From an uncultured bacterium (lineage in GTDB: Bacteria > Hydrogenedentota > Hydrogenedentia > Hydrogenedentales > SLHB01), in NCBI GenBank assembly GCA_937928585.1, contig CALEZK010000421.1, positions 1-5,012 of the forward strand: a stretch of 5,012 bases of DNA, given 5' to 3'. A program made the position numbers and the translations under genes. The notes under the pieces are model-generated. The model did no database searches, was not told the origin of the DNA, and was given only the letters and a program-made list of their open reading frames with translations. How positions within the stretch are numbered: position 1 is the stretch's first letter; every line of letters starts with the position of its first letter. This document shows positions 1 through 4,804 of this stretch, piece by piece.

Positions 1-72
1 GGAGTATACCATGCAAGTTTCGGTCAGGCAAGCGGATTGAAATTCATAAACTATTTGGAGAAAACAAGATAG
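1..72 (+). CDS. Possible C-terminal tail of a gene entering from the left (partial)
   Basis: Frame 1 is open from the first base to a TAG at 70-72, giving 23 residues of protein-like composition that end in NYLEKTR. The start and nearly all of the gene lie outside the window, so no family can be assigned. Other plus frames meet stops sooner (for example TGA at 38-40), which mildly favours this frame. A run of 23 open codons can easily arise by chance. If real, the gene is convergent with the deacetylase gene to its right, and the stem-loop at 191-245 would lie downstream of both. Confidence 0.3.
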   Translation, partial: GVYHASFGQASGLKFINYLEKTR

Positions 73-97
73 GAGTTCACCAAGCAAGGAAATCGCT

Positions 98-163
98 ATG
101 GATCGGATTCCCGTCAACCCACACGAATACTCAGCCGTTATTATCAACGAAGAACGCACATAG
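98..163 (+). CDS. Candidate 21-residue small ORF with a ribosome binding site
   Basis: An ATG at 98 opens 21 codons ending at TAG 161-163. An AAGGA at 86-90 is placed 7 nt before the ATG, which is good spacing. The peptide begins MDRIPVNPHEYSAV and is mixed and soluble in character, with no membrane segment. It begins 25 nt after the possible gene end at 72 and could be translated from the same transcript. I recognise no family. The short length means chance is the leading alternative; a remnant of a decayed gene is another. Confidence 0.15.
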   Translation: MDRIPVNPHEYSAVIINEERT

Positions 164-190
164 CTGGTTGTTTTGCTTTCCTCCTTTGAC

Positions 191-245
191 GCCAGTGCGC
201 GGGCCGCACCCCTCTCAACCCCATACCCACGGCCCGCGCGCTGGC
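191..245. terminator. GC-rich stem-loop between convergent genes
   Basis: Bases 191-206 pair with 230-245 over 16 positions: 15 Watson-Crick pairs and one G-U wobble (196/240) in the plus-strand transcript. The loop is 23 nt and C-rich. The element lies 16 nt beyond the stop codon of the minus-strand deacetylase gene and downstream of anything transcribed rightward from the left edge. This is where a two-way terminator would be expected. Neither side has a U-tract, so it is not a textbook intrinsic terminator. It could instead block 3' exonucleases or belong to a dispersed palindrome family. Confidence 0.4.
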
Positions 246-261
246 CTGCTTTCGGGCAAGG

Positions 262-1080
262 TCAAGCAACCCGATTCAACGTCCGCCGCGCGAACATTCC
301 AATTCGCGTGTCGAGAAATCCCAACGCATCGAGACGCCCTTCGACCTTCGCCGCAAACGTCTCCAGCGTATCCGTCGCGTCAATCCAAATACGACGAAGC
401 GCAAATCGGTCGCATCCGATAACGTTGTATCCGTACCGATTCGAACAAGCCACTTCGCAGCCCGCCTCTTTTACCAGCGCAATACTCGTATCGTCGTAGT
501 CCGCGCTCGTCCCGTATGGATACGCAAAGTACCGGACCGCCTTGCCCAATTCATCGGATATGCGACGGCAGCACTCGATGATCTCAACGCGCTGCGCCGC
601 AGCATCGAGATGGCTCAAACGCGGATGGGTCAAGGTGTGACCGCCTATCGCAATCCCCATCGCGTCAAGCGCGCGCACTTCGTCCCACGTCATCAGCGTA
701 CCGTGTCTGGGCTCCGCATCGGTTATGAGAAGTCCGCCAAGTTTGTCGGTAACGATGAAGACAACCCCGGGAATGCCATGCTTGACCATTATCGGCCCTG
801 CGTTGGTCAAATTGTCGCGGTAACCATCGTCCAACGTGACCGCGACGCCCGGTCGCGCTTCCGCGGCATCATCGAGCGTGTTGAGGGGCATGTGCTCGGC
901 GAGCCATGCCATCTGTTCCTCAAAGTTCCGCGGCGTGACGTTCATCGCGTGATCGAGTTGACCGACGGAGTGGTAAGTTAGAATCCGCGATGGCGGGCGG
1001 GGTTGCGGCAGCAATGTGCCAAGATAAAGCGAACCGCGCTTGACCGTCCGCTTGATGACAGTTCGTATCGGTGATGGCAT
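262..1080 (-). CDS. Polysaccharide deacetylase (NodB homology domain, carbohydrate esterase family 4)
   Basis: The 272-residue protein should remove N- or O-acetyl groups from a polysaccharide in a metal-dependent reaction. The motifs are in the usual order: RILTYHSVG at about 32-40; TLDDGY at 82-87, with D84 as likely catalytic base and D85 as metal ligand; GGHTLTHP at 146-153, giving metal ligands H148 and H152; and FAYPYG at 185-190. The basic N-terminus (IKRTVKRGSLYLG) could hold it near the membrane; there is no clear signal peptide. I chose ATG 1080 because KRGxLYxG followed by RILTYH is how relatives typically begin and because it starts 10 nt after the glycosyltransferase stop. A GTG at 1119 preceded by GGGGAG would add 13 residues and overlap that gene. 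The ATG has no Shine-Dalgarno, so translational coupling is likely. With the glycosyltransferase next door, a role in exopolysaccharide or cell-surface glycan modification is inferred; the substrate is unknown. Confidence 0.9.
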   Translation of the reverse strand: MPSPIRTVIKRTVKRGSLYLGTLLPQPRPPSRILTYHSVGQLDHAMNVTPRNFEEQMAWLAEHMPLNTLDDAAEARPGVAVTLDDGYRDNLTNAGPIMVKHGIPGVVFIVTDKLGGLLITDAEPRHGTLMTWDEVRALDAMGIAIGGHTLTHPRLSHLDAAAQRVEIIECCRRISDELGKAVRYFAYPYGTSADYDDTSIALVKEAGCEVACSNRYGYNVIGCDRFALRRIWIDATDTLETFAAKVEGRLDALGFLDTRIGMFARRTLNRVA

Positions 1081-1090
1081 ATCGTTTGTA

Positions 1091-1942
1091 TCAGGCCGCG
1101 AACGCGCCACGGCGCGCACGTATCACTCCCCACAAATAACCAGCCGCATAGGCGGCGTACGCCCCAAAGCGCAGGATCTTTCCTTCGCCCAGCGCCTTCA
1201 CAAGTCGCAATGGAAAGCGCGCCACACGATACCACAGCGGACGCCTCGGCACGAAGGAAGCGTCATGCAACTTTTCGTGTGTCTCATACACCGATTCGGG
1301 CTGAAATTTCTGTGCATACGCCGATCCATATCCATTGCGAAAAAACTGGCGAAGCAGTTTTCGCCATGTGCCCGGCAATGGATGATAGATTCGCGCGTTC
1401 GGCGCAAGTACCACGCGATAACCGGCATCGCGAAGCCGTACGCGAAGATCCGGATCAAGCCCGCGAATGATGTCTTCCCGTTCCCCGCCGACTGCGTCAA
1501 ACACCGCGCGCGGAATCGCGCAACATCCATGACACGCCAAATCGCTGTCGGTGACATCGTCAACCACAGGCGTGTTGAATCGGGGGAACTCTTCTGCCGC
1601 GCGTTGTTGAAACGGCGTCGCATCCAATGGGGTGACGATACTCGCCCCCGCCATGCCAATTTTGGGATCGGCCAACACGACGCGCACGAGCGTCTCAAAA
1701 ACAGTTGGATCCGCCAGCTCGCTGTCATCGTCGAGGATCAGCAGTATCCTGCCCTGCGATTGCCGCGCGCCCTGGTTGATGGCCTTGCCCTGCGGAGCGA
1801 CACCCTGAATGACGTGCACGTCGAAATCGCGAAAGGTCTGCGCGTCGACGCTCTTAAGCAATCGCGGCACACAACCGTTCCGGTGCCCGTCCCAGGACGG
1901 AATAATGACCGACACCGTCGGCGGATGTTCAACATTGCTCAT
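1091..1942 (-). CDS. Family 2 glycosyltransferase (GT-A fold)
   Basis: This 283-residue protein should transfer a sugar from a nucleotide-sugar donor to a glycan or lipid-linked acceptor at the cytoplasmic face of the membrane. The N-terminus VSVIIPSWDG (10-19) is the first beta strand of the GT-A fold. LILDDDSE (68-75) holds the metal-binding DxD (D71-D73). HGCCAIPRAVFDAVGGE (138-154) and GLDPDLRVRLRDAGYRV (161-177) match the acceptor-side region, with D163 or D165 as likely catalytic base, and IYHPLPG (185-191) supplies the late conserved His. The C-terminal 40 residues are basic and aromatic and could bind the membrane. The usual second-strand Asp (VDDGS) is absent, replaced by VHVIQGVAPQGKAINQGA (42-59). 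ATG 1942 is preferred; a TTG at 1987 would add 15 residues unlike a GT2 N-terminus. It is followed after 10 nt by the deacetylase gene, suggesting a shared transcript and pathway. Donor and acceptor cannot be read from the sequence. Confidence 0.9.
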   Translation of the reverse strand: MSNVEHPPTVSVIIPSWDGHRNGCVPRLLKSVDAQTFRDFDVHVIQGVAPQGKAINQGARQSQGRILLILDDDSELADPTVFETLVRVVLADPKIGMAGASIVTPLDATPFQQRAAEEFPRFNTPVVDDVTDSDLACHGCCAIPRAVFDAVGGEREDIIRGLDPDLRVRLRDAGYRVVLAPNARIYHPLPGTWRKLLRQFFRNGYGSAYAQKFQPESVYETHEKLHDASFVPRRPLWYRVARFPLRLVKALGEGKILRFGAYAAYAAGYLWGVIRARRGAFAA

Positions 1943-1950
1943 CGCGCCGG

Positions 1951-1979
1951 AGTATAGGTGCGCGGTTTCGCCCAAGCAA
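1951..1979 (-). promoter_or_regulatory. Predicted sigma-70-type promoter for the glycosyltransferase-deacetylase pair
   Basis: On the minus strand TTGCTT (1979-1974) and TATACT (1956-1951) are separated by 17 nt. The -10 matches consensus at 5 of 6 positions and the -35 at 3 of 6. Only 8 nt separate the -10 box from the ATG at 1942, so transcription would begin at or just before the start codon. No Shine-Dalgarno is visible there, which agrees with a leaderless message. The pair could alternatively be expressed by read-through from the upstream PqaA gene. Confidence 0.4.
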
Positions 1980-2011
1980 ACGGCCAACGCATGAAGTGGC
2001 CGGGTAGGCCA

Positions 2012-3379
2012 TTACTCCGGGTCGCTGTTGGTACCGCGCCCGCCCTTGCTCGCTGCATCCGGAAAGGGGAATCGATCCGGCAGCACAGTCACCTGCGTGC
2101 AGAGTCCATAGGATCCACCTGCCGGACTCGGCATCACGACTTCCACGTAATACGCCGCCCATCCGGTGGCCGGCGTTGTAAGTTTCGCTGACACCGTTCC
2201 CGCTCCAGCAAGATCTTCGCTCACAAATTTCGCGTTGCGAAAGTCCCGCGAGGGCGCCTCGGCCTTCCAAAGTTTGGCCTTTCCTTTGTCGTTCGACCAG
2301 GTCACGCTAAGCGTATTCTCCGGCCCAAGCGACCAATCCATCGTCGGCATTTTCTCGCCCGTCAATACGGAGTTGTACATGGCCTTGATCGCGGAAAGCC
2401 CGCCCGCGTTAATGTCGTGCTTGGTGTTCGCGCAGTAGTAGAGATATTTCTCCCCCTTCAGATAGGGAAAATAATTGTTCGCCGAATCGACATTCCAATA
2501 GGGATCGTTCGTCCCAAGCACAACGAGCTTCGGGAGCGTCAACGTATCGCAATAGGAAAACGGATCGACGACCGAACGCAGCTTGATCCCCGCTTCGGTG
2601 TCGGCGTACGCATGTATTCCGCGCTCGGTGTAGTCCTGGATCTCTTTGCTGAATTCACCATAGCTCGCAAGCTGCAATTCCGATTGCGGCACCATGTTCA
2701 ACATGTCAATCACCACCGGCGCAATCGCAACCACTCTCGAATCCGCAACCGCCGAAAGCCAACTCGTCCAGCCGCGCTTGGATCCGCCGAGCATCATGAA
2801 TCCCTTCACCTCCGCGCCGGCCTTCTCTTTGGAAACCGCAACCACCGTATCCATGGCGCGCACCGCACTCTTCACCATCGGCAACAACAAAGGCCAATCA
2901 TCTCCCTCCCCCTTCAAATACTTCTCAAAGGTCAATGAAATGATTGCGTCTTCCTTGAGCCCATCGAACAGCGGCTGATTCGGCACCTGCTCAATCACCG
3001 CGGTGATCGTGCCCGTACTCTGCGCGATCTGCTGCATGATCTTGGCCTCGCCGGATTCAAAGCGCGGACCCGTATTCGTATTGTCGCCACCCGAAACAAG
3101 CAGCATCGCCTTGTCGTATTTCACTTCCTTCGGCTGAAATACCGTAAGCCAATGCGTCCAGACGATTCCCTGCCACGTTTGCGAAGTGAGCCGAATCAGA
3201 TGAACGGTGCACTCACCCGCCGCTTGACTCGCCGTGATTTCGTACCGATACGTGTCGTCAGGTTTCTTCACATAGCTAACAAGATCCGCGCGCGCCGCGA
3301 CGGACAGCGAAACAGAAAGTAAAACGATCGCAGCCTTGACGCAAATCACCCGAAAGGAACCCAACGATGCAACGTTCAC
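2012..3379 (-). CDS. Secreted PhoPQ-activated pathogenicity-related protein (PqaA-type alpha/beta hydrolase)
   Basis: The 455-residue protein belongs to the PhoPQ-activated pathogenicity-related family, first named for Salmonella PqaA; its biochemical role is poorly known. Residues 1-31 form a signal peptide: a hydrophobic stretch about 11-28 and an ARA site giving cleavage before D32, so the mature protein is exported. TWQGIVWTHWLTVFQP (68-83) is a tryptophan-rich segment typical of the family. GGSKRGW (198-204) is the nucleophile elbow with S200. VVLGTNDPYW (286-295) supplies D292 and NTKHDI (318-323) H321, giving a plausible Ser-Asp-His triad. The last 100 residues look like a beta-rich accessory domain. 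The length is normal for the family, so it appears intact. The GTG start is fixed by a perfect AGGAGGT 8 nt upstream and by the signal peptide. It is first of three minus-strand genes, 69 nt before the glycosyltransferase, so a link to envelope or extracellular glycan is possible but unproven. PhoPQ control should not be assumed. Confidence 0.92.
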   Translation of the reverse strand: MNVASLGSFRVICVKAAIVLLSVSLSVAARADLVSYVKKPDDTYRYEITASQAAGECTVHLIRLTSQTWQGIVWTHWLTVFQPKEVKYDKAMLLVSGGDNTNTGPRFESGEAKIMQQIAQSTGTITAVIEQVPNQPLFDGLKEDAIISLTFEKYLKGEGDDWPLLLPMVKSAVRAMDTVVAVSKEKAGAEVKGFMMLGGSKRGWTSWLSAVADSRVVAIAPVVIDMLNMVPQSELQLASYGEFSKEIQDYTERGIHAYADTEAGIKLRSVVDPFSYCDTLTLPKLVVLGTNDPYWNVDSANNYFPYLKGEKYLYYCANTKHDINAGGLSAIKAMYNSVLTGEKMPTMDWSLGPENTLSVTWSNDKGKAKLWKAEAPSRDFRNAKFVSEDLAGAGTVSAKLTTPATGWAAYYVEVVMPSPAGGSYGLCTQVTVLPDRFPFPDAASKGGRGTNSDPE

Positions 3380-3387
3380 GGCAAGTT

Positions 3388-3394
3388 ACCTCCT
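3388..3394 (-). promoter_or_regulatory. Strong Shine-Dalgarno that fixes the GTG start of the PqaA-type gene
   Basis: The minus strand reads AGGAGGT here, fully complementary to the 16S rRNA 3' end, with 8 nt before the GTG at 3379. No ATG in the same frame lies nearby, and the signal peptide begins directly after, so the GTG start is well supported. Confidence 0.8.
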
Positions 3395-3431
3395 ATAAGA
3401 ATCAACACAAAACGGCAGCAACTGACCGGTA

Positions 3432-3459
3432 AGTATACAACTATCTTCGCCTGACGCAA
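3432..3459 (-). promoter_or_regulatory. Predicted sigma-70-type promoter for the PqaA-type gene
   Basis: On the minus strand TTGCGT (3459-3454) is followed after 16 nt by TATACT (3437-3432), a 5-of-6 match to the -10 consensus. Transcription would start near 3425 and give a leader of roughly 45 nt containing the AGGAGGT. The same TATACT box is used in the predicted promoter before the glycosyltransferase gene. The -35 box lies only a few bases from the edge of the repeat array. Confidence 0.45.
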
Positions 3460-3487
3460 CCCCCCACCCCAAGACTGTCACCCACAT

Positions 3488-3559
3488 CGGGACTGTCACC
3501 CGCGCAAAAAAACTACATCCCTCTCCAATCAAACTAAACACGCGCGGGTGGCTGTCCCG
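3488..3559. repeat. Palindromic unit, copy 1
   Basis: The left arm at 3488-3505 (core GGGACTGTCACCCGCGC) pairs with the right arm at 3542-3559 (core GCGCGGGTGGCTGTCCC). Two positions of 18 mismatch. The 36-nt spacer starts with seven A residues. It could extrude as a cruciform or fold as an RNA hairpin. Confidence 0.85.
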
Positions 3560-3594
3560 CCCAAGCCCAAGCCAAACCCAAGCCAAGCCCACCC

Positions 3595-3666
3595 CGGGAC
3601 TGTCACCCGCGCAAAAAAACTACATCCCTCTCCAATCAAACTAAACACGCGCGGGTGGCTGTCCCG
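3595..3666. repeat. Palindromic unit, copy 2
   Basis: This is the same as copy 1, shifted by 107 bp: left arm 3595-3612, right arm 3649-3666, identical spacer. The identity of copies 1 and 2, linker included, points to a recent duplication or gene-conversion event. Confidence 0.85.
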
Positions 3667-3701
3667 CCCAAGCCCAAGCCAAACCCAAGCCAAGCCCACC
3701 C

Positions 3702-3775
3702 CGGGACTGTCACCCGCGCAAAAAAAACCTACATCCCTTTCCAATCAAACTAAACATGCGCGGGTGGCTGTCCCG
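3702..3775. repeat. Palindromic unit, copy 3 (diverged)
   Basis: Left arm 3702-3719 and right arm 3758-3775 are retained without change, while the spacer has an eighth A, an added C and a few substitutions. Conservation of both arms while the spacer drifts suggests that the stem is the part that matters. This copy lies nearest the O-methyltransferase gene, 73 nt before its ATG. Confidence 0.8.
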
Positions 3776-3781
3776 TCCACA

Positions 3782-3808
3782 CCCAAGCCCAAGCCGCCCA
3801 AGCCCCCC
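3782..3808 (-). other. Candidate G-quadruplex motif upstream of the O-methyltransferase gene
   Basis: The minus strand has four G-runs (six, three, three and three G) separated by loops of 3, 6 and 3 nt. This fits the common G3+N1-7 pattern. It lies on the template strand of the methyltransferase gene about 40 nt before its start codon. The linkers of the two preceding repeat copies are similar but have one loop of 8 nt. Whether it folds in the cell is unknown. Confidence 0.4.
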
Positions 3809-3814
3809 AAAATC

Positions 3815-3823
3815 TGCTACCAT
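3815..3823 (+). promoter_or_regulatory. Weak candidate extended -10 box for the O-methyltransferase gene
   Basis: TGCTACCAT is an extended -10-like string (TG, one base, then TACCAT, 4 of 6 matches) 25 nt before the ATG at 3849. No -35 box is visible at the right distance, as that stretch is the C/A linker. It is the only T-containing -10-like string between the array and the gene. Confidence 0.2.
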
Positions 3824-3836
3824 CCAAGCCAAACGC

Positions 3837-3841
3837 AGGAG
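3837..3841 (+). promoter_or_regulatory. Shine-Dalgarno that fixes the O-methyltransferase start
   Basis: AGGAG stands 7 nt before the ATG at 3849. It favours this start over the in-frame ATG at 3756, which would add 31 Pro/Ser/Arg-rich residues encoded by repeat DNA. Confidence 0.75.
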
Positions 3842-3848
3842 CACCCCA

Positions 3849-4484
3849 ATGCCCGATATCCTCCCGGAAGCCATCGAACACTACGCCGACACACATTCCA
3901 CCAGTCGCGGAAAAATATTCGAAGAACTCGCCCTGGAAACACGCGAAAACATGGCCATGCACGTCATGCAGGTAGGAAATCTCGAAGGCGGCTTCCTGAA
4001 AATGCTCGCCCAACTCAGCCACGCGAAACGCGTACTCGAAATCGGCACCTTCACCGGCTACAGCGCCCTCTGCTTCGCCGAAGGCCTCCCCGCGGACGGA
4101 AAAGTCATCACCTGCGACATCGACCGCAAAGCCACCGCAATGGCCCAACGCTACTGGGCAAAAAGCCAGCACGGAAACAAAATCGAACTCCGCCTCGGCC
4201 CAGCACTCAATACCATTGCCACCCTCGACGGCACCTTCGACCTCGTCTTCATCGACGCCGACAAAGGCAACTACATAAACTACTGGGAAGCCGTCCTCCC
4301 CAAAGTCACCACCGGCGGCCTCATCATCGTCGACAACGTCCTCTGGAGCGGCCGCGTAGTAGACCCCCAAGACGAACTCGACCACGCCGTCCACCAATTC
4401 AACCAACACGCCAAAAACGACGACCGCGTAGAAACCATCATGCTAACCGTAAGAGACGGCATCACCCTCGCCAGAAAAAAGTAA
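3849..4484 (+). CDS. Caffeoyl-CoA-type O-methyltransferase (class I, SAM-dependent, metal-dependent)
   Basis: The 211-residue cytoplasmic enzyme should transfer a methyl group from S-adenosylmethionine to a hydroxyl of a small, probably catechol-like, molecule. VLEIGTFTGYSAL (62-74) is the glycine-rich SAM-binding motif. CDIDRKA (89-95) ends the second strand, with D90 or D92 set to bind the ribose. FIDADKGNY (134-142) and IIVDNVLWSG (159-168) give the divalent-metal ligands D136, D162 and N163, and K139 is the family's likely catalytic lysine. The length matches bacterial members (about 210-220), so it appears complete. The start is set by AGGAG at 3837. It stands alone on the plus strand, divergent from the PqaA-type gene, with a probable terminator 45 nt after its stop, so no operon partner hints at its substrate. 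Codon choice is striking: by my count only six codons end in T, and nearly all others end in C or A apart from Met and Trp. A plant-like phenylpropanoid role should not be assumed. Confidence 0.93.
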   Translation: MPDILPEAIEHYADTHSTSRGKIFEELALETRENMAMHVMQVGNLEGGFLKMLAQLSHAKRVLEIGTFTGYSALCFAEGLPADGKVITCDIDRKATAMAQRYWAKSQHGNKIELRLGPALNTIATLDGTFDLVFIDADKGNYINYWEAVLPKVTTGGLIIVDNVLWSGRVVDPQDELDHAVHQFNQHAKNDDRVETIMLTVRDGITLARKK

Positions 4485-4529
4485 ATCACTCAGCCCCCCA
4501 CGAACCGTCATTCGGACTCTATATGGACT

Positions 4530-4561
4530 GCTGTAGTCCGCCGCGGCGGACTACAGCTTTT
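4530..4561 (+). terminator. 28-bp perfect palindrome followed by TTTT
   Basis: Bases 4530-4557 are a perfect palindrome built from the half GCTGTAGTCCGCCG, followed by four T at 4558-4561. It begins 45 nt after the O-methyltransferase stop, which fits an intrinsic terminator with a short U-tract. A perfect palindrome leaves no unpaired loop, so a few central pairs would open in RNA. The sequence also resembles REP-type dispersed palindromes and could serve both roles. Confidence 0.5.
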
Positions 4562-4591
4562 GTTGAGCGAGCTTGCTCGCGGTTTCAAAGC
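4556..4591. repeat. Second hairpin with an outer TTTG/CAAA stem
   Basis: GCGAGC (4567-4572) and GCTCGC (4575-4580) form a compact hairpin around TT. It is framed by GCTTTTG (4556-4562) and CAAAGC (4586-4591), which can pair around it with one bulge. Together with the palindrome at 4530-4557 it forms a two-hairpin module of the kind seen in REP or BIME-like elements. Confidence 0.45.
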
Positions 4592-4600
4592 CAACTAACA

Positions 4601-4671
4601 CCGCAAAAATAAAATACAACCGCACAAACACAACTCACGAACCCTATTGCGCCCTTTGCGTATTTTTGCGG
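4601..4671. repeat. 11-bp inverted repeat enclosing TTGCG repeats
   Basis: CCGCAAAAATA at 4601-4611 is exactly inverted as TATTTTTGCGG at 4661-4671. Inside the right side, TTGCG recurs at 4647, 4656 and 4666, at 9- and 10-nt steps, close to one helical turn. Read on the minus strand this is a CGCAAA-type repeat, a kind I recall seeing as dispersed intergenic sequence in many environmental bacterial genomes. The recollection is not proof. The overlapping minus-strand reading frame (4801-4595) is treated as spurious. Confidence 0.5.
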
Positions 4672-4804
4672 CCATAAAGAGCCCCATTAGCCGCTCGCAA
4701 CGAAAGAGCATACAGCGTTGGATACCGAAGGTACATCCGTTCTCCAAGTTAGTCCGCACAATCGGACAAAGCCATGCGTCGGCAAAGCGAGCGCCCCACA
4801 CCCA

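Larger units (their letters stand above)
3464..3808. repeat. Tandem array, 107-bp period, about three copies plus a truncated edge
   Basis: Copies begin with GGGACTGTCACCC at 3489, 3596 and 3703, exactly 107 bp apart. Copies 1 (3489-3595) and 2 (3596-3702) are identical by eye. Copy 3 has an extra A and an extra C in its loop, several substitutions, and a changed linker that runs out near 3808. At the left edge 3465-3483 (CCACCCC, AAG, ACTGTCACCC) resembles a linker-to-unit junction with GGG changed to AAG, so a further truncated copy is likely. Each unit is an inverted repeat of about 72 bp plus a linker of about 35 bp made almost only of C and A with a few G. The array fills most of the space between two divergent genes. 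Because 107 is not a multiple of 3, the long reading frames crossing it are not a repeat protein. Confidence 0.95.

Noticed and set aside
1040..1957. 305-codon plus-strand reading frame
   Set aside because: It is antisense to the glycosyltransferase, which has clear motifs. Its translation is Arg/His-rich with no family signature.
1997..2011. TGGCC/GGCCA hairpin just after the PqaA-type stop as a terminator
   Set aside because: Only 5 bp of stem and no T-run on the minus strand, so read-through into the glycosyltransferase gene is as likely.
3386..3744. Repeat-encoded minus-strand peptides with WVWLGLG segments, as a possible tandem-repeat protein
   Set aside because: The period of 107 shifts frame at each unit, so no single frame carries the repeat. 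The promoter and ribosome site of the PqaA-type gene occupy the left part.
3464..3808. CRISPR array
   Set aside because: Repeats are directly adjacent with identical linkers. There are no unique spacers and no cas genes in the window.
3756..3848. N-terminal 31-residue extension of the methyltransferase from the in-frame ATG at 3756
   Set aside because: The extension is encoded by repeat DNA, is Pro/Ser/Arg-rich, has no ribosome site, and the AGGAG at 3837 supports the start at 3849.
3750..4409. 219-codon minus-strand reading frame opposite the methyltransferase
   Set aside because: It is the mirror of a strongly biased gene: low stop frequency follows from C/A-ending codons. The Val/Phe/Glu/Ala-rich product has no domain.
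3548..4612. 354-codon plus-strand reading frame, Pro/Arg/His-rich
   Set aside because: It runs through the 107-bp repeats and then out of frame across the methyltransferase. The C-rich composition removes stops, and the basic, proline-rich product is an artefact.
4595..4801. 68-codon Cys/Arg-rich minus-strand reading frame
   Set aside because: It is made largely of the CGCAAA-type repeat region, lacks a ribosome site, and its composition does not look like a protein.
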